From: Dyadobacter diqingensis
GTDB taxonomy: Bacteria > Bacteroidota > Bacteroidia > Cytophagales > Spirosomataceae
DNA: 64,000 nucleotides
NCBI RefSeq assembly: GCF_024220585.1
Contig: NZ_JAMXKF010000007.1
Location: 182,776-246,775, forward strand
Direction: 5' to 3'
The notes below the pieces were generated by a model that saw nothing but the letters and a program-made list of their open reading frames with translations, ran no database searches and was not told where the DNA came from. Made by a program: the position numbers and the translations under genes. Within the stretch, counting starts at the first letter, position 1, and every line of letters starts with the position of its first letter. This document shows, in pieces, positions 34,277-43,370 of this stretch.

Positions 34277-35044
34277 TTACATGATTGTCAACCTATCCCG
34301 CTTATACGCCTTCAATTCGCCACTATCGGGTTCCAGCTCCGTTACCAGATAATTTATTTCATCCAGATCGCAAACCCTCACGCGTTGCACCGAATCCAGC
34401 TTCTCAGAAATCGTCAGAATGGCGGTTTGTTTTGATGCTTTCATCATCGCACGTTTCACCTGAACCGTCTCCATATCCGATTCGGTAATGCCCTCGTTAA
34501 AACTTATTCCATTGGCTCCTAAAATGCATAAATCCGCATGAATATCGGCAAGCCGGCTAATTACCTCACCTCCGGCGCTGATCTGAGATGTTTTTGCAAT
34601 CGTTCCACCCACAAAAATAACAGTCGCATGCGAATGATCACAAAGCTGCAAGGCGGTCAACAAACTGACCGTAAAGAACGTAGCGGAAATATCCATGGGA
34701 ATGTGCCGTATCAGTTCGCTTACCGTAGTCCCGCCGCCAATCACAACAAACATGTCCTTTTTGATGAGAGAAGCCGCTTTTTGCGCGATTACCTGCTTGG
34801 CCGACGACGCATACGCATTCACCGTTGAATAGCTAAACTGATACGATTTCGACAAAGCTCCGCCATGAACTTTTACAAGCTTTCCGGCTTCTGCCAGCTC
34901 GTTCAAGTCTCTGCGAATGGTGTCTTCAGAGACATTCAGCAGCATACTCAAATCGGAAGACAATGCACGATTATGCAGATTTATCTGCTTCATAATGAGC
35001 ATTTGCCGCTCTTTCTTCATAATCGATGTCGAAGATTGAATCAT
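34277..35044 (-). CDS. DeoR/GlpR family transcriptional regulator
   Basis: A sugar-metabolism repressor with an N-terminal DeoR winged helix (LSSDLSMLLNVSEDTIRRDLNELAEAGKL) and a C-terminal effector domain of the phosphosugar-isomerase-like fold (VVIGGGTTVSELIRHIP, TVIFVGGTIAKTSQ, DLCILGANGIS). The ATG at 35044 is used; the ATG at 35020 (MKKERQ) would also fit the family, and the TTG at 35086 is unlikely. The gene is divergent from susC-susD with about 210 bases between, so it probably controls them in response to a phosphorylated sugar. Confidence 0.92.
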   Translation of the reverse strand: MIQSSTSIMKKERQMLIMKQINLHNRALSSDLSMLLNVSEDTIRRDLNELAEAGKLVKVHGGALSKSYQFSYSTVNAYASSAKQVIAQKAASLIKKDMFVVIGGGTTVSELIRHIPMDISATFFTVSLLTALQLCDHSHATVIFVGGTIAKTSQISAGGEVISRLADIHADLCILGANGISFNEGITESDMETVQVKRAMMKASKQTAILTISEKLDSVQRVRVCDLDEINYLVTELEPDSGELKAYKRDRLTIM

Positions 35045-35255
35045 ATCAGTATTCAGAATAAATTCTACAATATTTAGGAATAGCAATTTTATATTTCAGA
35101 CAAAAGTAATTTTTAAAAATTATATACGGCATTTTCTTAAAATATTATTATTAAAATATTCACCACCCTATTGATATTTGAAATCCATATGCGGATATTT
35201 GTCGAAGTCATTGCGTTTTTGTGAGCTTTTAAAGTCATCCTCTAAAAAATCATTT

Positions 35256-38200
35256 ATGAGAAAAAAAGTTTATTTATCAATACACTTCCTGCGGCCTGTT
35301 GCCGCACTGTTAGTGGTAATGCTTCTGACAGTTGAAGCTATGGCACAATCCTATTCCATCAAGGGAAAAGTGTCCGACGGAAGCGGGCAAGGTGTACCAG
35401 GCGTTTCTGTACTGGTTAAAGGAACCATGGTTGGGACTGTAACCGATATGGAGGGTTCTTACTCGCTTAATTCTGAATTGAAACCGGGCAACTACACGCT
35501 GGATTTTTCTTCCATCGGCTATGCGTCTGCCAGTCAGGATATAACGCTTGGCAACCAGACTGCCATCGTGGTGAACATCAGCATTAAAGAATCTATTGCC
35601 CAGCTCGACGAAGTGGTTGTGACCGGTTCAACGATTAAGACTACGCGCCGGCAGCTTGGCAACGCCATTAACTCGATCAGCTCGAAAGAACTGGCCAACT
35701 CAGGATCAGCGAATTTATTTTCTGCGCTTCAGGGAAAAGTGCCCGGAGCACAGATCACGCAGAACTCAGGAGATCCGTCCGGTGGTATGACGATTCGTCT
35801 TCGTGGTATCAAATCCCTGCAAGGCAATTCCGATCCTTTGTATGTTATTGACGGGGTTATCCTCAGTAATGCCTCAATAAACGTTTCTCAATATGCCTTG
35901 TCTGATCAGGTTGGTTCGGCTGTGGTGGGAAGCAACCGTATGTCCGACATCAACCCTGCCGATATTGAGTCGATGAACATCATTAACGGTGCGGCAGCAG
36001 CGGCGCAGTACGGATCAAGGGCATCCAACGGAGTAGTTTTGATCACGACCAAACGCGGTAAAAGCGGAGCTCCGCAGATCAATTTTACTACAAGCGTTAA
36101 CGTCAATGAACTTCGTAAAAAATTAAAAATCAGCACGTATGGTAAACAGTTTGGTTTTGCTTCATTACGTCTTGGTACCATTACGGGCCTGACGACTGCT
36201 CAAATTGCAGCGAACCCTAATGTAACAACTACACCCGTTACACGCGACGGTGCTACCGCCAACTTAGCTACCAATCTGGTTGATGTAAACCGTTACGATT
36301 ATCAGGATGAAATTTTCAGGACCGGTTATGGTACCGACAATGCTTTGTCTATCAGTGGCGGAAATGAAAAGACACAATACTACGCCTCTCTTTCCTACAT
36401 GAAAAACCAGGGAATTGTTGAAGGAACCGATTTTCAACGTTATGGCCTTCGTGTTCGTCTGGAACAAAGACTGGCGAGCTGGGCAAAACTTTCTGCGGGA
36501 ATCACTTACATCAACAGTTTTTCCAATGAAAAGCCAAACGGAAACGTTTTTTACAGCCCGATCAACTCGATTAACATCACCAACAACATTTACGATATCA
36601 CCAAACGTGATCCCGCCGGGAATCTATTAGGAGTAGAGCCAACGCGTATAAATCCTTTGACCGTGATAGAAAAAATAAAATTCTCCCAAGCTGTCAACAG
36701 AACGGTGAATGATGTCCAACTAAATTTGACTCCTTTGAAAGGTTTAAACATTGACTGGATTTTTGGTATCGACGCTTTTTCTCAATTTGGTAAAAACCTC
36801 ATTCCTCCATATCCTTATGCAACTTCCTCTGGGTTACCGGCTGAGCGCTATCCAAAAGGCTTCGCTGCAAATGTAAGCAGTTCTACATTTCAGTATAATA
36901 GTGATATCAATATCTCTTACGAACGTGATTTAACTCCCGATTTTAAATTAAATGTCATAGCGGGAACAAGTTATCAAAATAGTAAAACTGAAACAACCGT
37001 TGTTAACGGGCAAAATTTGGCTCCTTTTATTGAAACTGTAAGCGGCGCTGCAAGTACAACTATTACCGGCAGATTCTCCCCCGATCAGTTTAACTTATTT
37101 GGGGTTTTCGGACAAGCTACATTTGGTTACAAAAATCTTGCATTTATTACCGCGGCAGTACGTAGCGACCATTCTTCTAAATTTTCAGCGACGCAGTCTT
37201 ACCAAACCTACCCGAAATTTAGCGCTAGTTTCATTCCTTCTGATTTAAACTTCTGGGGGAAAGGACAGTTAGGAAAAATAGTTAATACAGCTAAATTAAG
37301 ATACTCTTGGGGGAAATCAGGCAATATGACTGGTATAGGAAGTTACGATCGTTTCTGGCAATTTAACTCAGTACCATACTTGGGTCAAAATACAATTGTA
37401 CCAAATAGCCAATTAGCTAATCAACGGGTTAAACCCGAATTTATGACAGAAAATGAGGGTGGTATAGACCTAACTTTTTTAAATAATAAATTAACATTAG
37501 GCATTACAGCCTACAAACAAGAGATTACCGATTTGGTGGTAAATCGTGTTGTTGCGGTTACAGAGGGTGGAACTACCAAAGTTGATAATGTCGGAGAAAT
37601 GCAAAACAAAGGTTATGAAGTTAGCCTTGGTTTCGTCCCCATACAGACAAAAGACTTCTCGTGGGATGTGAATTTCATTTACAGCCATAACCGTAATAAG
37701 ATTACTAAACTAGGAAGCCCTTTAATTCAACAGACTACTGTATCAGGTGCCCCTTCTTATCTTATAGAAGGACAGCCCGCAAGTGTATTCTACGGGACAT
37801 TCTTAGCACGTAACGAAGATGGAAGCCTCTTTGAAACAACTCAGAAACTCCCTCAGTCTCAAAAAGGGATACAATCGACGACAAATCCTCTGGAATACAC
37901 AGAAGCACCAAAAGGTACTGACGGGCAATTTGCACCTACGGCAACAACAGTTAGAAAAATCATTGGCAATCCTAATCCAAAATGGACCGGTTCTTTCGTG
38001 AGTAATCTTACCTACAAACGTTTCGGTTTCCATTTCCTGCTTGACGCCGTTCAGGGCATGGATGTGTTTAATGCCGATCGTCGTACCCGTCAGGGTGTTG
38101 GTATCGGTGATTATTCGGAAAGAGAATTGAAAGGTGAATTGCAGCGTGGTTATGTTTACTCCATTTACAACACGGAAGAATGGCGGATTGATGATGCCTC

Positions 38201-38432
38201 ATTTGTGAAACTTCGTGAAATCAGCTTATCTTACCAGCTGCCTAACGTGATTAAAAATGTGAGAAACATCAATATCGCACTTTCAGGACGTAACCTCTTC
38301 TCGTGGGATAATTATGATGGCTTCGACCCTGAAACAAATGCAGGTGGTAACAGCGATTTGCTGCGTGGCGTGGATTTTGGTAACGTCCCTATTCCCCGTA
38401 CTTATCAGGTAAAAATATCGGCCAGTTTCTAA
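35256..38432 (+). CDS. SusC/RagA family TonB-linked outer-membrane transporter
   Basis: A 1058-residue TonB-dependent porter. It has a signal peptide 1-31 (ending LLTVEAMAQ), a carboxypeptidase-regulatory-like domain (about 33-115, IKGKVSDGSGQGVPGVSVLV), the SusC motif LDEVVVTG, a plug (about 125-235) and a barrel ending KISASF. The ATG at 35256 gives the clean signal peptide; the frame extends upstream to 35178 without one. SusC imports oligomers captured by its SusD partner. The central barrel segment (about residues 468-908) is clearly more AT-rich than both ends, which suggests intragenic recombination. Confidence 0.95.
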   Translation: MRKKVYLSIHFLRPVAALLVVMLLTVEAMAQSYSIKGKVSDGSGQGVPGVSVLVKGTMVGTVTDMEGSYSLNSELKPGNYTLDFSSIGYASASQDITLGNQTAIVVNISIKESIAQLDEVVVTGSTIKTTRRQLGNAINSISSKELANSGSANLFSALQGKVPGAQITQNSGDPSGGMTIRLRGIKSLQGNSDPLYVIDGVILSNASINVSQYALSDQVGSAVVGSNRMSDINPADIESMNIINGAAAAAQYGSRASNGVVLITTKRGKSGAPQINFTTSVNVNELRKKLKISTYGKQFGFASLRLGTITGLTTAQIAANPNVTTTPVTRDGATANLATNLVDVNRYDYQDEIFRTGYGTDNALSISGGNEKTQYYASLSYMKNQGIVEGTDFQRYGLRVRLEQRLASWAKLSAGITYINSFSNEKPNGNVFYSPINSINITNNIYDITKRDPAGNLLGVEPTRINPLTVIEKIKFSQAVNRTVNDVQLNLTPLKGLNIDWIFGIDAFSQFGKNLIPPYPYATSSGLPAERYPKGFAANVSSSTFQYNSDINISYERDLTPDFKLNVIAGTSYQNSKTETTVVNGQNLAPFIETVSGAASTTITGRFSPDQFNLFGVFGQATFGYKNLAFITAAVRSDHSSKFSATQSYQTYPKFSASFIPSDLNFWGKGQLGKIVNTAKLRYSWGKSGNMTGIGSYDRFWQFNSVPYLGQNTIVPNSQLANQRVKPEFMTENEGGIDLTFLNNKLTLGITAYKQEITDLVVNRVVAVTEGGTTKVDNVGEMQNKGYEVSLGFVPIQTKDFSWDVNFIYSHNRNKITKLGSPLIQQTTVSGAPSYLIEGQPASVFYGTFLARNEDGSLFETTQKLPQSQKGIQSTTNPLEYTEAPKGTDGQFAPTATTVRKIIGNPNPKWTGSFVSNLTYKRFGFHFLLDAVQGMDVFNADRRTRQGVGIGDYSERELKGELQRGYVYSIYNTEEWRIDDASFVKLREISLSYQLPNVIKNVRNINIALSGRNLFSWDNYDGFDPETNAGGNSDLLRGVDFGNVPIPRTYQVKISASF

Positions 38433-38458
38433 TCGACCACTCTATTAATTTAATTGAC

Positions 38459-39736
38459 ATGAAAAAAATATTCATATATACGTCTCTCTTAGCTGGATTT
38501 TTATTTTTTACTTCATGTAATAATGAATATCTAAATCCAAGTTCAGCCACAGAAGGGCAGGTTGTCACCGATGTAAACGGACTAACTGCGATGGCCAACG
38601 GATTGCAATATCGCTATTCTGTGGGTGGTGCCGGCGTGGTTTATTCTATGATTTCAGCAAGCGGTCTCACGACAAAAGAGCTGTTGGTTCTAAATGCCGG
38701 AAATACAGACCTTGATCTGTTGGGAAAAGGATCCGGGAATGTACAGGGAAACAATGCCATTATTACAAACCTATGGGCACAAAGCCATCTTAGCAAATCG
38801 ACCGCTGACATCATTCTTAAAAATGTTGACATAGCTACTGACCCTGCCGTTAAAAGTGGGTTGATTGCATATGCCTCCATTTTCAAGGCGCTTTCGTTAG
38901 GCGCGCTTGGCCAGTTCTGGCAGCAGGCTCCGATCGGCACGGCGACGAATATCGCCTTCAATACACGTGAGGAAGTTTTGAAAGAAGCTGTGAAAACACT
39001 GGAAACCGCAGCGGCAGCCGTTGCCGCTACGGCGCCATCTACCGATTTCACTACACGTGTCGTGAACAGTGTCGATATGCCGAATACGATCCAGGCGTTG
39101 ATTGCGCGTTACAGCCTGATGCTTGGCGACTACGACAAAGCGCTGGCGGCCGCTAACAAAGTGGATTTAACGAAAAAATCAGCATTTAACTTTGATGATG
39201 TAAGCCAGAACCCGGTTTTCTTCAGCTCTTTCGGGAACCGTAACGTGACAGAACCCATCAGCACAGCATTGGGGTTACCCGACGCTTTAAAACCGGAAAC
39301 GGGAGATAAACGCGTAAATTTCTACACCCAAACTGCCGTACCAGCCAAAAATCTCGGAACAGGTTTTTTCACCTCCAATACCGCGCAGATACCGGTTTAT
39401 CTGCCAGGGGAAATTACGCTGATCAAAGCAGAAATTTTGGCAAGAAAAGGTACGCTTGACACCGCGATCGCTGAACTTGATAAGGTACGGACAAAAACTA
39501 CGGACGTCTGGGGCATAGGAGCAGGCTTACCTGCTTATTCCGGCGCAACCGATGCAACAAGTGTATTGACAGAAATCTATCGCAACCGTTGTATCGAACT
39601 CTTTATGTCGGGATTGAAACTGGACGATAGCCGTCGTTTCTCTCGTCCGGCAGCGGAACGTAACCGGGACTGGTATCCATACCCTACCAACGAGCGCCAG
39701 AATAACACCAGCACCCCTGCTGACCCGGCGAACTAA
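38459..39736 (+). CDS. SusD/RagB family outer-membrane lipoprotein
   Basis: The surface-binding partner of SusC, 425 residues, shorter than most SusD proteins (about 500). It has a lipoprotein signal MKKIFIYTSLLAGFLFFTSC with Cys20, and a C-terminal RagB/SusD tail (NRCIELFMSGLKLDDSRRF, then PYPTNERQNN). It begins 27 bases after susC. No glycoside hydrolase, sulfatase or peptidase is adjacent, so the substrate is open; only the DeoR regulator is linked. Confidence 0.93.
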   Translation: MKKIFIYTSLLAGFLFFTSCNNEYLNPSSATEGQVVTDVNGLTAMANGLQYRYSVGGAGVVYSMISASGLTTKELLVLNAGNTDLDLLGKGSGNVQGNNAIITNLWAQSHLSKSTADIILKNVDIATDPAVKSGLIAYASIFKALSLGALGQFWQQAPIGTATNIAFNTREEVLKEAVKTLETAAAAVAATAPSTDFTTRVVNSVDMPNTIQALIARYSLMLGDYDKALAAANKVDLTKKSAFNFDDVSQNPVFFSSFGNRNVTEPISTALGLPDALKPETGDKRVNFYTQTAVPAKNLGTGFFTSNTAQIPVYLPGEITLIKAEILARKGTLDTAIAELDKVRTKTTDVWGIGAGLPAYSGATDATSVLTEIYRNRCIELFMSGLKLDDSRRFSRPAAERNRDWYPYPTNERQNNTSTPADPAN

Positions 39737-39756
39737 TTTCTTTGTTTGAATCAAAC

Positions 39757-39800
39757 AAAAAGGCAGAAGCAGGAATTTCACTTCCACTTCTGCCTTTTTT
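39757..39800 (+). terminator. Terminator of susC-susD
   Basis: The stem AAAAAGGCAGAAG (39757-39769) / CTTCTGCCTTTTT (39787-39799) has a 17-nt loop and ends in a T-run. It starts 20 bases after the susD stop. Confidence 0.88.
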
Positions 39801-39916
39801 ACTTTCAGCCTACGCTGGTTTGATTTAAGACGGTTTACAAATTTCTTTTTAACCGTTGTTATTAAGGTATTTTATTTTCATGGCTAATAGATAACAGGTT
39901 ACCGTTTGTGGTTTGT

Positions 39917-39950
39917 AATAGTGGTCCCGATAATTATCCGGACCACTATT
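39917..39950. repeat. 34-bp near-perfect palindrome
   Basis: AATAGTGGTCC and GGACCACTATT flank the self-complementary core GATAATTATC, with a single mismatched pair (C/C) between arm and core. No T-run follows, so it is not a typical terminator. The core equals the centre of the FNR-type boxes at 2.3 and 2.7 kb but lacks the TTG/CAA ends. Confidence 0.55.
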
Positions 39951-40125
39951 GAATTACCTAGCAACCTATCCAGTATGATTCATAAATGAAATCTAATGGA
40001 CTTCTGAATCTAAAAAACCAGTGCCAGAATTCAACTAATTGATTTACAGATTTTTAAAATAAATAATTATTAAAAATTGTGCGATACTGAACATTTAGTG
40101 TTCGATTTCGGGCCGGAGAAAAAAA
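39951..40125. other. Non-coding gap between susD and the permease cluster
   Basis: AT-rich DNA between the 34-bp palindrome and the GC-rich repeat at 40126. I see no gene, RNA or promoter of full consensus here. Confidence 0.4.
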
Positions 40126-40224
40126 ACATCGGCTATCGGCTTTTGGCAGTCAAATTTGCATAACCTAGCCTTATCGCGGCGTAAATTCCGAAAACTGACA
40201 GCCGATAGCTGATAACCGACGGCC
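40126..40224. repeat. GGCTATCGGCT/AGCCGATAGC-type inverted repeat next to permease stop codon
   Basis: The left part (CATCGGCTATCGGCTTTTGGCAGTC compressed over 40126-40150) is answered by GAAAACTGACAGCCGATAGCTGAT at about 40189-40212. The right end lies within a few bases of the stop codon of the permease gene (40228). Sequence words are shared with the segment at 14505-14657. Confidence 0.6.
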
Positions 40225-40227
40225 CCT

Positions 40228-42603
40228 CTAAGAAACTAATGACTTAACCGGATTCATCAGTGCTGCCTTTATCGCCTGAAAACTCACCGTTGCTACGGCA
40301 ATAACAACGGCTATAAAACCAGCTGCGATAAAGGCCCACCATGGCATATCAATCCGGTAAGCAAAATCTCTTAACCACCGATCCATCCCAAACCACGCCA
40401 CAGGAATGGCGATGAGTGTGGAAACGAAAACCAGTTTTATAAAATCAACGGAAAGCAATTTTACAATACCCCCCACGGAAGCCCCCATCACTTTGCGCAC
40501 TCCCACCTCCCGGGTGCGTTGTGTGATACTGAAAGCGGATAACCCTAATAATCCCAGACAGGAAATCAGGATAGCCAAGGTGGCAAAACAGATAAAAAGT
40601 TTGCCAAAACGCTGCTCGTCGCGATACTGATTGTTATAGGCCTCGTCGGCAAAAAAATAAACCAACGGCAGATCGGGTACAAATTCTTTCCATTTGCTTT
40701 CGATCATCTTAATACTTTCAGGCATATTTTGAGACGACACGTTCAACGTAAGGAAAGTGAAAAAACTAGGTGCTACACGCAGCGTCAATGGTTGCACGGC
40801 TTCCTGAAAAGAGCGAAAATGGAAGTCTTTCACCACACCAATCACCAGGCCGTTTGCACTGAGTTGAGAAAAACGCTTTCCGATAACCTGAGACGGGTCG
40901 GAGAAACCAAGACTTTTGACCGCCGTTTCGTTAATCAAAATCGCTTCCCGCAAGTCAGTTGCAAATTCTTTCGAAAAAGCCCTTCCGGCTGTAACAGAGA
41001 TTTGAAATTGTTTCAGAAAATCGTAATCAACAAAATACGTATCGGACTGAAATTCCTGCATTTCGTTACCAATGTTTTCAATTTTGGTAGGAAACAAATG
41101 ATTCGACCGACCGGGAATACTTGAAGAAATACTGGCTGCCGTAACGCCGGGAAGACCGGTCAGCTTATCTTTCAACGATTCGTAATGGTCGACAACCTGC
41201 CCGTCATACTGGAAATCGATAACCAGGTTATGCTCCTTTTTAAATCCCAGTTCCTGATTTTGCATAAAATGCAACTGCTGGTACACCACAATCGTCGCGA
41301 CGATCAGAATGATCGAAATTGAAAACTGGGCTACCACAAGCACTTTTCTAAAAGCAATTCCCTGTGTCGCAGAAACAAACCCGCCTTTAAGCGTGCTCAC
41401 TGGCTGAAACCGGGAAAGAAAAAAGGCAGGATAAATCCCGGAAAATACCCCAATTAAAACCGCCGCAGCAAGTAAGGCGAATAAGTAATGGACATTTTGA
41501 AAAATCCCCGAGCTGATTGTCTTGCCCGCCAGGTCATTAAAAAACGGCACCAGTGTACTGCACAAAAGTACAGCCACAACAAAAGAAGCCAGCGTAATCA
41601 ATACGGCTTCAACCAAAAACTGGAAAACCAGCAACTTTCTGGTTGTGCCCAAAACCTTCCTCACCCCTATTTCCTTTGCCCGCTGAATGGAAAGCGCCGT
41701 GGTCAGATTGACAAAATTGAAACAGGCAATAAAAAGAACAAAGGCCGCAACAAACGAAAAGATATAAACATGGCTCCGGTTTCCGGCGACCGAACTTCCC
41801 GATTTGGAGCCGCGCGGTTTCCCGTCGAGATATACACTTTTCAACGGTTCGAGCGCCAGAGAGTATTTCCCCGCTTTCTGATCTATATGGGTTTTAACAA
41901 AATCAGGTAACTTAGCCGTTAATTTTGCAGGGTCATATCCCTCCGGTAAGAGCAGATAGGTATAAAAGAAAAACCGCTTGGAATTATGCATCCACTCTTC
42001 TCCCAGCGTTGACATGGAAACCAGCATATCCACCCTGAAATGCGAGTTTTGAGGTATATCCTTCATCACCCCGGTAACCTGCGCCGGTTCTTTTCCATTG
42101 ATCCGCAGGGTTTTCCCCAGAGGGTTTTTATTGCCAAAATAGCGCTGCGCAGCCGTCTCCGAAAGAACGATTGAATAAGGAGCTTTCAAAACGGTATGGG
42201 GGTTTCCGCTGAGCAACGGAAAGGTGAATACTGAGAATATCGACGAATCGGCATAGGCAATTTTTTCCTCGCCATAGTGCTCCTGATCCTTCTGAATGAT
42301 CAGATAATCCAGGAAAATCCTCGCTGCCGACTGCACCTCCGGGAACGCCTCCTGAATGGCCGGCGCCATAGTTGCCGTAGTGCTCAGATAATCCTTGCCG
42401 TTAGGCGTTTCTACATCCGTAACGAGGCGATAAATACGGTCCGATTTTTCGTGATAACTGTCATAACTGAGCTCAAATGCAACAAACGACAAGGCAAAAT
42501 AACAGACACATAAGCCGATCGACAGGCCAATGAGATTGATGATTGAAAATCCTTTTTGTTTCCACAAGTATCTGAACGCTGTCACAAAATAGTTTCTGAT
42601 CAT
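40228..42603 (-). CDS. ABC transporter permease, FtsX/MacB type (array member 5)
   Basis: A 791-residue permease with a duplicated layout: N-terminal helix (about 20-42), periplasmic MacB-type core (about 45-250), three FtsX helices (about 280-420), then a second helix, core and FtsX block. Each FtsX block carries the conserved loop: EIGVRKVLGTT and EVGVRKVMGAS. The C-terminus, KAALMNPVKSLVS, matches its paralogues. MacB-type permeases move substrates by mechanotransmission using a separate ATPase. It is the most downstream gene of the array, 84 bases after the ConA-like gene. Confidence 0.9.
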   Translation of the reverse strand: MIRNYFVTAFRYLWKQKGFSIINLIGLSIGLCVCYFALSFVAFELSYDSYHEKSDRIYRLVTDVETPNGKDYLSTTATMAPAIQEAFPEVQSAARIFLDYLIIQKDQEHYGEEKIAYADSSIFSVFTFPLLSGNPHTVLKAPYSIVLSETAAQRYFGNKNPLGKTLRINGKEPAQVTGVMKDIPQNSHFRVDMLVSMSTLGEEWMHNSKRFFFYTYLLLPEGYDPAKLTAKLPDFVKTHIDQKAGKYSLALEPLKSVYLDGKPRGSKSGSSVAGNRSHVYIFSFVAAFVLFIACFNFVNLTTALSIQRAKEIGVRKVLGTTRKLLVFQFLVEAVLITLASFVVAVLLCSTLVPFFNDLAGKTISSGIFQNVHYLFALLAAAVLIGVFSGIYPAFFLSRFQPVSTLKGGFVSATQGIAFRKVLVVAQFSISIILIVATIVVYQQLHFMQNQELGFKKEHNLVIDFQYDGQVVDHYESLKDKLTGLPGVTAASISSSIPGRSNHLFPTKIENIGNEMQEFQSDTYFVDYDFLKQFQISVTAGRAFSKEFATDLREAILINETAVKSLGFSDPSQVIGKRFSQLSANGLVIGVVKDFHFRSFQEAVQPLTLRVAPSFFTFLTLNVSSQNMPESIKMIESKWKEFVPDLPLVYFFADEAYNNQYRDEQRFGKLFICFATLAILISCLGLLGLSAFSITQRTREVGVRKVMGASVGGIVKLLSVDFIKLVFVSTLIAIPVAWFGMDRWLRDFAYRIDMPWWAFIAAGFIAVVIAVATVSFQAIKAALMNPVKSLVS

Positions 42604-42687
42604 AATCGGCTCTTCCCGGCTTTAAAAAATAATTAATTAGCTAACTACACAACCATTACTGGCTTACACAATATTTTTCTCACGAAA

Positions 42688-43362
42688 TCAGTTCGTACTG
42701 ATCCTCAGGTTTTTGAAATCTCCATCCGATCCGGCTCCTACCCAAAAACCGAGCTGCCCTTTTTGTTGTTTGCTTAGCTGCTTCACAACCAGACTTGGCT
42801 CCTCATTATTATTTACAAAAACCTTCACTTCCTGACCCTGAACTGTAATTTTTGCATGAATCCATCCCTCCGGTTCAGGAGCCGGATTTATAGGTTTTTC
42901 ATATTCGTCGTGATGATCCTTGCGCAGCTTGGGCCAATCATTTTCGGGTAAGGAAATGTACTGAACCGAATGATTTTTTCTTTCAATTTCCGAAGATCTG
43001 AAATTGAACGGGCGAAAATAGACCGCGTCATAAGTGCCGTTGCTGACACCATGAAAAGCAATGCCGACAAAACTTCTCTGCGGCACGTTTCTTCCCTTCA
43101 CATCAAATTCAATGGTACCTTCTGAAAATTGAAGATCCGAAAGCCAGGCAATGCCCGAGTCATCCTTTTCATTCAGGTGAATGACAGCCTTTCCGTCAGC
43201 GGTAGCCACCAGACTGGCAGTCCGGTTATACGTTTTTATTTTCTCCGATTTAAAAAGTTCTGATAAATCCGGCTCGATCGTTTTCTGAGCATAGGAAACC
43301 AGGCCGGCATGCATAAAAACAGCCAGAACCAATATTTTTTTCGCAAACAAGGATTTTTCCAT
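42688..43362 (-). CDS. Secreted ConA-like (DUF1080-like) protein inside the permease array
   Basis: A 224-residue protein with a signal peptide (about 8-25, KKILVLAVFMHAGLVSYAQ) and a single beta-sandwich domain: GTIEFDVKGRNVPQRSFVGIAFHG, AVYFRPFNFR, WIHAKITVQGQEVKVFVNNNEEPSL and LGFWVGAGSDGDFKNLRI. This is the concanavalin/LamG-like fold of the 3-keto-disaccharide hydrolase (DUF1080) group, though catalytic residues cannot be assigned by eye. It is eight bases from the upstream permease stop and so in the same transcript. It may bind a carbohydrate in the periplasm or outside the cell. Confidence 0.78.
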   Translation of the reverse strand: MEKSLFAKKILVLAVFMHAGLVSYAQKTIEPDLSELFKSEKIKTYNRTASLVATADGKAVIHLNEKDDSGIAWLSDLQFSEGTIEFDVKGRNVPQRSFVGIAFHGVSNGTYDAVYFRPFNFRSSEIERKNHSVQYISLPENDWPKLRKDHHDEYEKPINPAPEPEGWIHAKITVQGQEVKVFVNNNEEPSLVVKQLSKQQKGQLGFWVGAGSDGDFKNLRISTN

Positions 43363-43370
43363 AATCGGTT

